The notes beneath the pieces were generated by a model that was not told where the DNA came from, ran no database searches, and saw nothing but the letters and a program-made list of their open reading frames with translations. From positions 1-64,000 of the forward strand of contig CAJQQE010000018.1 of the NCBI GenBank assembly GCA_905480395.1: a stretch of DNA of 64,000 nt, read 5' to 3'. A program made the position numbers and the translations under genes. Positions 8,828 through 18,088 of this stretch are shown here, in pieces. How positions within the stretch are numbered: the first letter of the stretch is position 1; every line of letters begins with the position of its first letter. The DNA comes from an uncultured Phycisphaerales bacterium. GTDB taxonomy: Bacteria > Planctomycetota > Phycisphaerae > Phycisphaerales > SM1A02.

Positions 8828-9610
8828 TCAATTCCCCTGCAGGTCGGATCGAACGAAGACACCGTCCATCTCACTGACGCGAAGAGGCGGAAACGCGCGA
8901 GACTTGAATATCGAGATCGGACGGAAGCCTCGCTTCATCACGAGATCAAGGTGTTCGACCATGGTGGGCATGTGTTCGTAGAACGGCTGAATCGACATCT
9001 CGGTCTGAAGCCCCACGAACCGTTGCAGCTCGGTCCCCGCGCCGCGGATGACCGCGCCGTCGTAACCCTGGGTATCCATCTTGAGAAACGGCCTCTTAAA
9101 ATCATGCTTGTTCTGGAGGCGTTCGATCTCTGCATCGAGACGTCGAACCGGAACCTCGACCCGTCCCTTGACCTCCATCCACGCTTCGAACCCTGTTCCA
9201 GACCCACTGGTCGGTTGAAGAAATGAATTCATGCCGGACGCTTTCGTGCGATTCAAAATGAGTGATCCCTCGGCGTCGCCCAGCCCATAGGGCTCGATGA
9301 TCCAGTTGGGATCGCCCTTCGACGCCGCCGTGAGCACGGCGACGCAATCGGGGTCCGGCTCGAAAGAGATGACTTTTCCGCGAAAACCGAGACGCTCGAC
9401 TCGCCGTCGAAACTGTCCCTCATTCGCCCCTACGTCGAATACGGCATCAACCTCGCAGCGAGTGAAGACCTCCTGTAACGCCAATGCCTCTTCGAAGACC
9501 TCTGGAAAACGACGGTCGACCAGCCGCAGACTTCGGAGCTTCTTCCACACCCGCGGGATGAGTTTTCGGGGACGGGTTACCAGAGGCTCTACTTCAATAC
9601 CATTTCTCAT
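8828..9610 (-). CDS. FkbM family SAM-dependent methyltransferase
   Basis: The 260-residue protein shows the FkbM pattern. The SAM motif DAVFDVGANEGQFRRRV lies near residues 55-71, followed by GKVISFEPDPDC, the middle block FLKMDTQGYDGAVIRGAG near residues 172-189, and LQTEMSIQPFYE. FkbM enzymes methylate hydroxyl groups on natural products or sugars. Its ATG overlaps the stop of the upstream kinase-aminotransferase gene as ATGA, so the two are translationally coupled. The target is unknown; a surface polysaccharide or a product of the fused neighbour is possible. Confidence 0.87.
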   Translation of the reverse strand: MRNGIEVEPLVTRPRKLIPRVWKKLRSLRLVDRRFPEVFEEALALQEVFTRCEVDAVFDVGANEGQFRRRVERLGFRGKVISFEPDPDCVAVLTAASKGDPNWIIEPYGLGDAEGSLILNRTKASGMNSFLQPTSGSGTGFEAWMEVKGRVEVPVRRLDAEIERLQNKHDFKRPFLKMDTQGYDGAVIRGAGTELQRFVGLQTEMSIQPFYEHMPTMVEHLDLVMKRGFRPISIFKSRAFPPLRVSEMDGVFVRSDLQGN

Positions 9611-11943
9611 TTTGTACCTTCCTCCAGCGCATCCGCAAGAAGGCGAATCGCCATGTCAACGTCATGCTCGTTCAATGCCAGTGGAGGCTTGATCTTGATC
9701 ACGTTATGCCGTGGCCCGTCCGTGGAGAGGAGTACGCCAGCTCTTTTCATCGTTTGCACCACGGCATCCGCGATATCCGCCGCCGGTTCCCGCGTACTGC
9801 GATCACGGACCATTTCGATGCCCAGAAAAAGACCTCGGCCACGCACATCGCCGATGACTTCATGTCGGGCCTGGAGCGCTCGAAGACCATCGAGGAATCG
9901 ACGGCCGAGGGTGGCGGCACGCGCCTGCAGACCCTCTTCTTCGATCACCTCCAGCACGGCTTTTCCAACCTCGCAACTCACCGGATTCCCGCCGAAGGTC
10001 GAGAAGAACTCCATGCCATTGGCGAATGATTCGGCGATGGCACGAGTGGTGACCACCGCCCCGATCGGGTGACCGTTGCCGATCGGCTTCCCCATCACCA
10101 CGATGTCGGGAATGACCGGTTCGCCGCCGTCTGCGGCATCCAGTTCGAATCCCCAGAATGCATCCCCGACCCGACCGAAACCGATCTGGACCTCATCCGC
10201 GATGCAGAGCCCACCCGCGTTTCGCACATGCTTGAACGCCGCCGCCAAATATCCGGCGGGAAGCGGGATCTGACCGCCGCAGGACAAGATCGGCTCGGCG
10301 AAAAACGCCGCAATGGATCTTCCGGAGGCGCACGCTTCCCCCACCGTGGTCGCCAATTCGAGGGCGTAGGCCGCGGCCACGTCATCGCCATCGCCACGAA
10401 TCAACCCTTGGTAACGATCAGGGCTCGGGGCCACGTGCACCCACTCGGAGCGGCCCGCACCACCAGGACCATTGAATTTGTAGGGGCTCATTGCGACGCA
10501 GTTGCCGGTGTGCCCGTGATAGGCGCCATCAATCACCAAAACATCCGTCGCACCGGTCGCGGCTCTGGCAATCCGAAGGGCGAGCTCGTTGGCCTCAGAA
10601 CCAGACGTCACCAAAAACACGGTATCCAACGGATCGGGAAGTCGAGCCGCCAGCATCTCCGCGTATTCCAAGAAACTCTCGTGCAAGTACCGCGTGTTGG
10701 TATTGAGTGTGGCCGCCTGCGTTGAGAGCGCTTCGACCACCCGAGGATGGCAATGCCCGACGTGGCAGACATTGTTGACCAAGTCGAGATACGGACGGCC
10801 ATCAGCCGCAATCAAGTACTGACCGCGGCCTTCGACCATGTGGATCGGTTCGTCATAGCTCACGGAGAGATTGGGACCAGTGATTGATCGGCGTCGCTTC
10901 ATGAGCGCTGGGTCACTCTGGCGGCGCTGCGGAACAGACTGATCAATTTCGTGACAGAGTATGGCCATCCCCGCCGCTGGGCGGATCGCTCCGAGACGCT
11001 CGATCGTTTGCCACGTCGTTTCCTCGTGCGAATACCACGTCGCATGCTCGGGCGAATCCGCACGGCGAGCAGCGCCAATCAGAGCGCTGGTGGCCAGTCG
11101 CGAACGCAAGAGTGGAAAAAGGACCTGCTGCTCTTCGGAAGTGAGCGGCCGGGAACTGTGATACCCCGCGACGATCGCGGCCGCGAGATCGAGGTTTGGG
11201 ACCGTCCCGTGCTGCGCGGCATATGCCAAGGTGATTCCCAGATCCTGCACCAGCCCGCCGCGCATGGTGTCCCCAAAGTCGAGTAAACCCACGACTCGAT
11301 CGCCTTCGACCAAAATGTTCTCATCGTTGGCATCGCCATGCAGCATGCCTTGGGGGCATCGCAGAAGAGTTGGCTCGACGATCGCGGCCTGTTCTTGCAT
11401 CACCATCTCGAGAATCGTGCGCCGGGCCTTCGAATCGACATGCCTGATCGAACCGCGATGGCGGCTGCAGGTGGCGATGTCCCACGAATGCGAGCGGCCA
11501 GCGCCGGGATGATCGAAGTTGGCGAGCGCCGCGTGAACTTCGGCAAGCATCCGGCCGATGGCTCGGCCCAACGCCGGTGACGCCGCGGCATCCCGCCACG
11601 CGTTCCCCGGCAGAAACCGCTGCATGCGGGCGACGGCTTCGGCGCCGTTGAAATCGAAACGGACGATTCGGGTGCCGTCCCGATCGGGAATCACCGAAGG
11701 AACCGCGATGCCCGCGGCCTCGAGCGTATCGAGCACGGCTTCCTCAAGTTCCACATCGGCAGAAGCATCGGTGGTGACTTTCAGCACCGATTTTTCCCCG
11801 CCCTCGAACTGAACCAAGAGATTTAGGTTCTCGCCCGGCAGACGGGAGATCTCGCCGTCAGCCTGCCAATGTTCGGTGAGCAGATGCTCGATGTCCGCCA
11901 TCACGTCACGGGGAACTTCGTTTGAATTTGGCTCGGCGTCCAT
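9607..11943 (-). CDS. fusion: APH-like kinase plus class III aminotransferase
   Basis: This 778-residue protein joins two enzymes. Residues 1-330 form an aminoglycoside-phosphotransferase-like kinase domain, with the catalytic loop HGDANDEN and the metal motif LLDFGD near residues 200-222. Residues 350-778 form a class III PLP aminotransferase: TSGSEANELALRIARAATG binds cofactor, CIADEVQIGFGR carries the PLP aspartate, and K619 in VMGKPIGNG is the expected Schiff-base lysine. Similar fusions occur in several bacteria. The closest single-domain relatives include phospholyases acting on phosphorylated amines such as phosphoethanolamine. A two-step phosphorylate-then-eliminate reaction is plausible but inferred. 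It lies 33 bases after aroC. Confidence 0.88.
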   Translation of the reverse strand: MDAEPNSNEVPRDVMADIEHLLTEHWQADGEISRLPGENLNLLVQFEGGEKSVLKVTTDASADVELEEAVLDTLEAAGIAVPSVIPDRDGTRIVRFDFNGAEAVARMQRFLPGNAWRDAAASPALGRAIGRMLAEVHAALANFDHPGAGRSHSWDIATCSRHRGSIRHVDSKARRTILEMVMQEQAAIVEPTLLRCPQGMLHGDANDENILVEGDRVVGLLDFGDTMRGGLVQDLGITLAYAAQHGTVPNLDLAAAIVAGYHSSRPLTSEEQQVLFPLLRSRLATSALIGAARRADSPEHATWYSHEETTWQTIERLGAIRPAAGMAILCHEIDQSVPQRRQSDPALMKRRRSITGPNLSVSYDEPIHMVEGRGQYLIAADGRPYLDLVNNVCHVGHCHPRVVEALSTQAATLNTNTRYLHESFLEYAEMLAARLPDPLDTVFLVTSGSEANELALRIARAATGATDVLVIDGAYHGHTGNCVAMSPYKFNGPGGAGRSEWVHVAPSPDRYQGLIRGDGDDVAAAYALELATTVGEACASGRSIAAFFAEPILSCGGQIPLPAGYLAAAFKHVRNAGGLCIADEVQIGFGRVGDAFWGFELDAADGGEPVIPDIVVMGKPIGNGHPIGAVVTTRAIAESFANGMEFFSTFGGNPVSCEVGKAVLEVIEEEGLQARAATLGRRFLDGLRALQARHEVIGDVRGRGLFLGIEMVRDRSTREPAADIADAVVQTMKRAGVLLSTDGPRHNVIKIKPPLALNEHDVDMAIRLLADALEEGTK

Positions 11944-11976
11944 CTCGAAGAACTCCGGGGAAGGGTCTTCTCAACC

Positions 11977-13161
11977 TCAATCGGACTTCGGCAATGCCCT
12001 GGCCAGTTCGAGGTAGGACGCGAACTGCGCCCGGACTTCGGCCATCGAATCACCACCGAATTTTGCCCGAGCAGCCCGAGCAATTTCTAGGGCCACCACG
12101 TTTTCCGCGACCACGCTAGCCGCCGCGATGGCACTGATATCGCTTCGCTCGTACTGACTCTCCTCTGGCTCACGACTGACCAGATTCACACTGGGGAGTC
12201 CGCGAAGCAGCGTCGAGATCGGTTTCATGGTGCCACGAACCACGACCGGCATGCCGTTGGTCATCCCACCCTCGAGCCCGCCGGCATTGTTGCTGGGGCG
12301 GGTAAAACCGAGATGAGAAGCGGCCGTGGCGGCCGCGTCGAAGTGAATCGGATCGTGGACCTGCGATCCATTTCGATTGGCACAGTCGGTCCCGAGCCCG
12401 ATTTCGACCGCCTTGAAGGCTTGAATTCCCATGACCGCGCCAGCGAGACGCGAGTCGAGTCGTTCGTCCCACTGCACGCAGGAGCCGAGGCCCGGCGGAC
12501 ACCCGAAGACATGAACCTCGACGACGCCGCCGACGGTGTCCTTGTCGATCTTGGCCTGCCGTATCGACGCGATCATTCGCTCGCTGGCATCATGATCGGG
12601 CATATAGACCGCACTTGCATCCCGCGCGTCGCGAAGCGACTTCCAGTTTGATTCCGTGACTTCGATCGAGGACATCGCCTCGGGATCGGGACCGCCACCG
12701 CGGACGAATCCAAAGATCTCGATGCCGAGTTCTCGAAGGAAGCAACGTGCGAGCGCCCCCATCGCCGTGCGCCCCGCGGTCTCTCTGGCACTCGCGCGTT
12801 CGAGCGTCTCACGGCAATCGGGCGTCAGCCACTTGATACTTCCGGCGAGATCGGCGTGCCCGGGACGAGGCCGCTCCACGGGTGGCGTGCGTTCAAGGTC
12901 GTCGAGCCGACTGTCCTTGTTCGGGACCAAGATGGCGATCGGCGCCCCGGTGGCATGGCCGAGCCTGATGCCACCGAGAAACTCAGCGTGATCACTTTCG
13001 ATCCGCTGGCGACCACCTCGGCCGTATCCACCCTGCCTTCTGACAAGTTCAGAGTCGATCCATTCGGTGTCAATCTTCACGCCTCGCGGAAGACCCTCGA
13101 GGAGGGAGATGACACCTGGACCATGCGACTCACCGGCGGTTCGATAGGAGAGCAATGCCAT
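11977..13161 (-). CDS. aroC: chorismate synthase
   Basis: This enzyme makes chorismate from EPSP, the last step of the shikimate pathway, and needs reduced FMN. The 394-residue product begins with the hallmark YRTAGESHGPG, followed by RRQGGYGRGGRQRIESDHAE and ETAGRTAMGALAR. The later GGLEGGMTNGMPVVVRG is also typical. Its length matches longer bacterial AroC forms. The start at 13161 is the first ATG before the conserved N-terminus. It is probably co-transcribed with the SecD-P1-like lipoprotein upstream (48-base gap) and the kinase-aminotransferase downstream. Another shikimate gene, the aroD-aroE fusion, lies 2.5 kb away on the same strand. Confidence 0.96.
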   Translation of the reverse strand: MALLSYRTAGESHGPGVISLLEGLPRGVKIDTEWIDSELVRRQGGYGRGGRQRIESDHAEFLGGIRLGHATGAPIAILVPNKDSRLDDLERTPPVERPRPGHADLAGSIKWLTPDCRETLERASARETAGRTAMGALARCFLRELGIEIFGFVRGGGPDPEAMSSIEVTESNWKSLRDARDASAVYMPDHDASERMIASIRQAKIDKDTVGGVVEVHVFGCPPGLGSCVQWDERLDSRLAGAVMGIQAFKAVEIGLGTDCANRNGSQVHDPIHFDAAATAASHLGFTRPSNNAGGLEGGMTNGMPVVVRGTMKPISTLLRGLPSVNLVSREPEESQYERSDISAIAAASVVAENVVALEIARAARAKFGGDSMAEVRAQFASYLELARALPKSD

Positions 13162-13209
13162 ACCCAGATGGTACGTGATGCCGCCCGTCTCAACCCAGCG
13201 GCGGCATGG

Positions 13210-13680
13210 TCAATCGCTTTCCCGAAGCCGTTTCGCCAGATCCGCCGCCTGCGCCTCGGTCATCCCGCCGCCAGCAATCACGAACTTTCGTGAGAGGGGA
13301 GAATTCAAAATCGGCGTCGTGACGATCTTGCCGTCCACGAAGACGGCGACCGGCCTGGAAAGCCAGCCGGTCGTGAATTTCAGCAACGCTCCAGTGGCCG
13401 CATCGTCCAGATCAATCAGAACCGCATTTCGATTCTGGCCGTCGACGATCGGTTCGGCAATCAGCACACCGGAGGCATCCACCACAACGTACGGCGAGAT
13501 CCAGACCGGGGTCCCACCGATTACGGTCCCGGATTTGGTCCAGCCATCCATCGGATCGATGGACGCGGCTCGAATCTCGAAGACCGAAGCATCCGCATCA
13601 GGAATGGTCGTGCAGGCGGTGGGAATGAACGCCACGCCCGAAAGAATGACGGATGCGAGCATTCTGAAGCGGTGGAACAT
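13210..13680 (-). CDS. lipoprotein with a solitary SecD P1-head-like domain
   Basis: The 156-residue product starts with a lipoprotein-like signal (MFHRFRMLASVILSGVAFIP) and TAC as likely lipobox. The rest resembles the periplasmic P1-head domain of SecD/SecDF: AVLIDLDDAATGALLKFTTG, then PVAVFVDGKIVTTPILNSPL, then a final MTEAQAADLAKRLRE. In full SecD this domain sits between membrane spans and helps pull translocated proteins outward. Here no spans or SecF part exist, so it is a stand-alone domain with an unknown job. The start at 13680 opens directly into the signal. It heads the aroC operon. Confidence 0.7.
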   Translation of the reverse strand: MFHRFRMLASVILSGVAFIPTACTTIPDADASVFEIRAASIDPMDGWTKSGTVIGGTPVWISPYVVVDASGVLIAEPIVDGQNRNAVLIDLDDAATGALLKFTTGWLSRPVAVFVDGKIVTTPILNSPLSRKFVIAGGGMTEAQAADLAKRLRESD

Positions 13681-13951
13681 CGATCGTGACTCCAAGGAGG
13701 ATTCGGCCAGCGGATTCGTCTCGCCCGACTGGAATACCCTCCGGGCGATGACGGACCCTACGATATCCGCCATGGCGATTCCGGAGTACCCCTTCTCGAA
13801 ACTTCTGGCCGCGAGCCATGGCGAAATTGGTGGACCATCCAGCCTTTTTTTAGAGACCGAGCAGCATCAGTTCGACGCTCACCTCGGAAGAAGTCGCCCG
13901 TGCCCTACGCTGGCCACCCCATGACCTCTCCGTTCGCGCAGGAATACCCAT

Positions 13952-14773
13952 ATGACAGAAGTCACGAACCGCCCAAGACGGACTGCACTGGTGACCGGCG
14001 CCAGCGCTGGTATCGGCGAAGCATTCGCCACTCACCTCGCCCGCCAGGGTTTCAATCTTGTACTCACCGCAAGACGCCTGGACGTCCTGCAGCGCATCGC
14101 CGAGAAGCTACAGGCCGATCACCAGATCGATTGCCGGGTTATTCCAGCCGACCTGACGGATCCTGAGTCGGCACGTCGCATCTTCTACGAACTTGCCAGA
14201 GACGAGATCGAGATCGACGTACTGATCAACAATGCTGGCTTTGGCCTGCCAAAGACCTTGCTCACCCACGACTGGCGGGAGATCGCGGCGTTCATGGAAA
14301 TCATGGCGGTCTCTTGGCTTCACCTTTCGAAACTCGCGCTGCCAGGCATGCTCGAGCGAGGATATGGCCGAATCGCAAACATCGCCTCGCTCGCGGCCTT
14401 TGCGCCCGAGTCTCCAGGGAGCCTGTACTCCGGCGTCAAGGCCCAGATGTTGACCACGAGCCGTGGTCTCCGTCAGGAGTGCCTCGGGACGGGCGTCCAT
14501 ATCACCGCCGTCTGTCCTGGCTATACCCATACCGAATTCCACAGCCGAATCGGGATTCCCGATCTGGCAAAGAAAATGCCGCGATGGATGTGGCAGGAGA
14601 CCGATGCGGTGGTCTCAGAGGCGTGGCGTGCGTGCGAACGCAATCGCCCCGTGGTCGTCACGGGAGCCGTGAACAAGATGTTCCGCCTCTTGCTCGCCTT
14701 GACGCCGGACGGTCTCGCGGAAAAGAGCATGCCGAAATCGATCGCCGACGTTCGAAAGCGTGGCCGGGCCTGA
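13952..14773 (+). CDS. short-chain dehydrogenase/reductase (SDR), YqjQ/DltE-like
   Basis: The 273-residue protein has every classical SDR motif: cofactor loop TGASAGIGEAF near residues 16-26, LINNAGFG, and the Ser-Tyr-Lys set ending in LYSGVK. The arginine in the ARRLD turn suggests preference for NADPH. After the PGYTHTEF motif a C-terminal part (TDAVVSEAWRACERNRPVVV) matches the DltE/YqjQ-type subgroup of uncharacterised reductases. It lacks signal or membrane sequence and should be cytosolic. It diverges from the SecD-P1-like gene, and its substrate is unknown. Confidence 0.87.
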   Translation: MTEVTNRPRRTALVTGASAGIGEAFATHLARQGFNLVLTARRLDVLQRIAEKLQADHQIDCRVIPADLTDPESARRIFYELARDEIEIDVLINNAGFGLPKTLLTHDWREIAAFMEIMAVSWLHLSKLALPGMLERGYGRIANIASLAAFAPESPGSLYSGVKAQMLTTSRGLRQECLGTGVHITAVCPGYTHTEFHSRIGIPDLAKKMPRWMWQETDAVVSEAWRACERNRPVVVTGAVNKMFRLLLALTPDGLAEKSMPKSIADVRKRGRA

Positions 14774-14797
14774 GGAGTTTCGCGAATTAGGCGGGGC

Positions 14798-15532
14798 TCA
14801 ACCGAGCCATCGAGGCCAGAAGACCTGGAAGCGAGGGTCCCGGCGCGAATCAAATCGCATTCTCACGACACGATCCAGGCCCACGATTCGGACTTCGATT
14901 CGGTCCGAGGAATTCGGCTCGTGGAAAACCATCGTGACCGTTTCTTGACGCCGTCGCGTCCGACCCGATTCCGTTCGAATGACGCCCAGTCCAACTTCAA
15001 TTTGTTCGTTCCGGCGGGATGCGGAGGGAGGGGCCTGCGGTTTTTTACCGAGGACGTGCCGAGCAAAGAACTGGGCCAATCGACTGCTCGATGCCGCCGG
15101 CAACTCCTCGGTCCAGTTCGTTTTGATCACGGAAGGCAAGAGATGTGACGCCGAGCCAGTGGCTGAAGGATCTGGCAGCAACCGCTCCAATCGTCGATCG
15201 ATGATCATCCGAATGCCGTCGCGACGCCCAAGCTCGACCGCATGGCGTTCTAACTCCTCGCGGATAACGCCTTCGGCCATCGGCCGACGATCGCCCTTCG
15301 GAAACGGAAAGACTGTCAACGTCTGTCGAATTATTTTCCATTCATCGAAGCCCAGCGCCGATGCATCGAGTGCCGTCGACGCATCGAGCATCTGATCGAC
15401 ATCCACGAACAACCGTCCCCCATCAGCGTGCCAAGCGATTCTCGGAGATCCATCCACCGCTGTGACACTGTCCGCGACAGCACCGCTCGTATTCTTCTTT
15501 GATACTTGGGATGTCGATGATGCCGTTGGCAT
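14798..15532 (-). CDS. protein of unknown function, N-terminus possibly frameshifted
   Basis: The 244-residue frame has a convincing body (PRIAWHADGGRLFVDVDQML, then VIREELERHAVELGRRDGI, ending QVFWPRWLG) but an unlikely beginning rich in Ser and Thr. Just upstream, in another minus-strand frame (about 15625-15540), there is a good membrane-anchor sequence, FFACGSLWLLSSWVIWLATV, followed by a polar region. The two together would make a normal single-span membrane protein, so one frame change in the linker near 15500-15550 is suspected. A run of seven A at 15600-15606 lies at the start of the anchor. No family recognised. It lies downstream of aroDE. Confidence 0.6.
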   Translation of the reverse strand: MPTASSTSQVSKKNTSGAVADSVTAVDGSPRIAWHADGGRLFVDVDQMLDASTALDASALGFDEWKIIRQTLTVFPFPKGDRRPMAEGVIREELERHAVELGRRDGIRMIIDRRLERLLPDPSATGSASHLLPSVIKTNWTEELPAASSSRLAQFFARHVLGKKPQAPPSASRRNEQIEVGLGVIRTESGRTRRRQETVTMVFHEPNSSDRIEVRIVGLDRVVRMRFDSRRDPRFQVFWPRWLG

Positions 15533-15681
15533 TCGAATCCTTTCGGACCGTGGCGAGCCAGATCACCCATGAAGATAGCAGCCAGAGGCTGCCGCATGCA
15601 AAAAAAGGCTCTGTGTCCTTCTCCGCATGCTCAGAACCGGCTCTCGACCACATGAAGCCCCATGACCAGCTTCTTTTCGGC

Positions 15682-17277
15682 CTACTGGGAGATGACCGAT
15701 TCAAAGAGGCCTTGGGGCGCGGTCATTCCGGTCCAGATCCCAAACTGGGCTTCCGCTTGTGCGATGAACATCGCTGATCCATCAATGATCCGAGCCCCGT
15801 CCGATTGCGCTTTGATGAGAAGCGGTGTCATTCGCGGGGTATAGACGGTGTCCATCACCGTGACCGAATCATCAAGCCGCACGGACCGCGGGAGGATGGA
15901 CTGGTCAGCGGCATCACCACCGATCATTCCAACCGACGTGCCGTTGATGATCGCATCGAATTTGGATGCCGCGGCCGCGTCGAATTCACCGCCGACCGAG
16001 ATATCGCCGTCCGCCTCAAAGTCGTTTCGAATTGCCTCGGCCCGGGACTTCGTGCGATTGAAGATCACGACCTTGGCCCCGACCTCTAACAGCCCGCACG
16101 TCATCGCTCTCGCCACCCCGCCGGCCCCAAAGACGGCGACTCGCGCACCACTCAGCTCGGCTGGCGATTTTTCCATTCCCAGCGCGAGTGCTCGCACCGC
16201 CGCCTCCGCATCCGTGTTGGCACAGGTGAGCGATCCATCTTCAAGGACTACCAACGTGTTCGCCGCGCCGATCCGACGAGAAGCATCATCCACGACGCCG
16301 CCGGCTTCTTGGACAAAACGGAAGAGGTGTTCCTTGTGTGGAAGGGTCACGCTGCACCCGCCGAAGTCGAGGCCAGGCTGTTCAATCAGTTGCAGCAGAC
16401 TTGCCTTAAAAGACTCCCACCCGGGTGCGACGGGAAGCGGGATATATACCGCGTCCATTCCGACCGCGTCAAAGCCCCGATTGTGAACCAGCGGTCCGAG
16501 CGAGTGGGTGACGGGATGTCCGACCACGCCGTAGACGCGAGTGGATGGCCCGATCTGATCAAAACGAAATCGCTCGCGGAGTTGGCGGACGGTGAGCTGC
16601 CCTGGCGCCGTCGCGCCGCCGGTCTCGGATGCCGCAAACGTGAGGAAGCCACCGAACTTCGGAGCCAGGATACGGCTCATCTCGCCATATTCACCCATAC
16701 AAAGTGCGATCATCGGCTTCTGGCGTTCCGTGAGCAGATCGAACATCTCTAGGTTGTCTCGAATACTCCTCGCGGTAAAGACGATCTTCCCAACCGCGCA
16801 GGGCTCGGTCTCGACCATGTCGGCAACCCGAGAAAGCAGATTGGCCGGCCGGCCTCCGAAGTCGTGACTCGAGAGTACCAGCCTTGCTGAGATGTCTCGG
16901 ACCTGTGCCACATGGTCGACCGCAAGGCGAACTTTTTGTCGCAGATTAGCGCTCCGCTGCCAGGCCGAAAGCTCAAGATCGAAGTAGGCCGGGGGATGGT
17001 CTGAAACTCCCATCGCCTCCAGAATTGAGATCCGAGTCTGCTCGTCGCCATCCCAGGTCCCCCCTTCATCCTCCGCTCGAATGGTGGCGATGCACGGGGC
17101 CGGACTCTTTTCCAGCAACTCCAGAATGGCCGGGAGGCCTTCCGGGTGTTCCGCGAGTGCGTCGAGCCTCCACTCGATCATCCGCGCACCCTGCTCCACC
17201 GAATCCGCGGCACGAGCAATCGCGTGAGGGACGTCCAAAGGGGCGTCGACGAAAATAGAAACGCAGATAAAGGTCAT
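15682..17277 (-). CDS. aroDE: bifunctional 3-dehydroquinate dehydratase / shikimate dehydrogenase
   Basis: The 531-residue protein fuses two consecutive shikimate-pathway enzymes. Residues 1-245 are type I dehydroquinase, with H138 in SSHDFGG and the Schiff-base lysine K164 in AVGKIVFTA. Residues 247-531 are shikimate dehydrogenase: VVGHPVTHSLGPLVHN, the catalytic lysine in SVTLPHKEH, the NADP loop AVFGAGGVARA and INGTSVGM. The fusion order is the same as in plants and chlamydiae and occurs in planctomycetes. The start at 17277 is the ATG before MTFICVSIFVDAP; upstream residues in frame are basic and non-homologous. Confidence 0.95.
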   Translation of the reverse strand: MTFICVSIFVDAPLDVPHAIARAADSVEQGARMIEWRLDALAEHPEGLPAILELLEKSPAPCIATIRAEDEGGTWDGDEQTRISILEAMGVSDHPPAYFDLELSAWQRSANLRQKVRLAVDHVAQVRDISARLVLSSHDFGGRPANLLSRVADMVETEPCAVGKIVFTARSIRDNLEMFDLLTERQKPMIALCMGEYGEMSRILAPKFGGFLTFAASETGGATAPGQLTVRQLRERFRFDQIGPSTRVYGVVGHPVTHSLGPLVHNRGFDAVGMDAVYIPLPVAPGWESFKASLLQLIEQPGLDFGGCSVTLPHKEHLFRFVQEAGGVVDDASRRIGAANTLVVLEDGSLTCANTDAEAAVRALALGMEKSPAELSGARVAVFGAGGVARAMTCGLLEVGAKVVIFNRTKSRAEAIRNDFEADGDISVGGEFDAAAASKFDAIINGTSVGMIGGDAADQSILPRSVRLDDSVTVMDTVYTPRMTPLLIKAQSDGARIIDGSAMFIAQAEAQFGIWTGMTAPQGLFESVISQ

Positions 17278-17405
17278 CGCCACAGTGTAGGTGGAGTCGA
17301 CCGGAGGTTGTTTCCTCGGGCCTTGATTTGCCCGCCAGACCGAAGCCCTTCTCTTCCTGCCGAATCCGAGCAGGCGACGTCGCCGACTGGGTACACTCCG
17401 ACACC

Positions 17406-18041
17406 GTGAAAGAACTCCCAACCGACATCCGGGCCGCCGTGGCGTTTCTCCGAGGCAATCTCTCGGGACTCATTCGCTTTGATACCGAATTCATGCCGAT
17501 CCAGATCGTCGTCGCGCCCGATGGACGAATCGTGGCATCGGTCATGGAATCGATGCTTCGGTCGACCGACTGCGCCCTGTACCTTCCCGAAGAACCGGAC
17601 GACCAAGAAAAAGACATCCTCCAGTTGATGGTCAGCCTGGAACGATTCGAGGAGCACGGCGAACACGGACATCTTGCCGACCGCTGGCGGGCCTACCATG
17701 GCGATCCCCCGGACGTTCGATGGGCAGTCATGTCGATTGATTTCAGTAAGTTCGGTCCCATCGCCATCGATGGTGAGGCGATGATGGTTCCAAACTCGCT
17801 TGCCGAGGATGAATCATCGGTCTGCCGTCTCATGAATCAAGATCGAGAAGCTGATCTGCGTGCTTTGGCACTCCGATTCCGCGAGATCAAGATCGAAGAG
17901 CCTCGAATGGTTGGCATGGATCCGCTCGGGTTCGATATCCGAGGCCGTTTCGAAGTCGTCAGAATTGAGAGTGGCCGCGAAATGGTATCTGGGGAAGACG
18001 CGATCGCCTGCATTGACGAACGACTCGCCTCGGCCGACTGA
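17406..18041 (+). CDS. protein of unknown function
   Basis: A GTG at 17406 gives a product of about 211 residues; a longer in-frame start at 17328 would overlap the probable aroDE promoter. The protein is soluble and acidic. It contains PIQIVVAPDGRIVASVMESM and YLPEEPDDQEKDILQLMVSL, then DRWRAYHGDPPDVRWAVMSI. The strand pattern faintly recalls split-barrel (pyridoxamine-oxidase-like) proteins, but no motif is firm enough to assign that. It is 47 bases upstream of the hydroxyacid dehydrogenase gene on the same strand, so the two may be co-transcribed. Confidence 0.65.
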   Translation: MKELPTDIRAAVAFLRGNLSGLIRFDTEFMPIQIVVAPDGRIVASVMESMLRSTDCALYLPEEPDDQEKDILQLMVSLERFEEHGEHGHLADRWRAYHGDPPDVRWAVMSIDFSKFGPIAIDGEAMMVPNSLAEDESSVCRLMNQDREADLRALALRFREIKIEEPRMVGMDPLGFDIRGRFEVVRIESGREMVSGEDAIACIDERLASAD

Positions 18042-18088
18042 TCCCCCGACGCTCACCACCAACGCCTCCTCCCTGAGGGAGCCGAACC

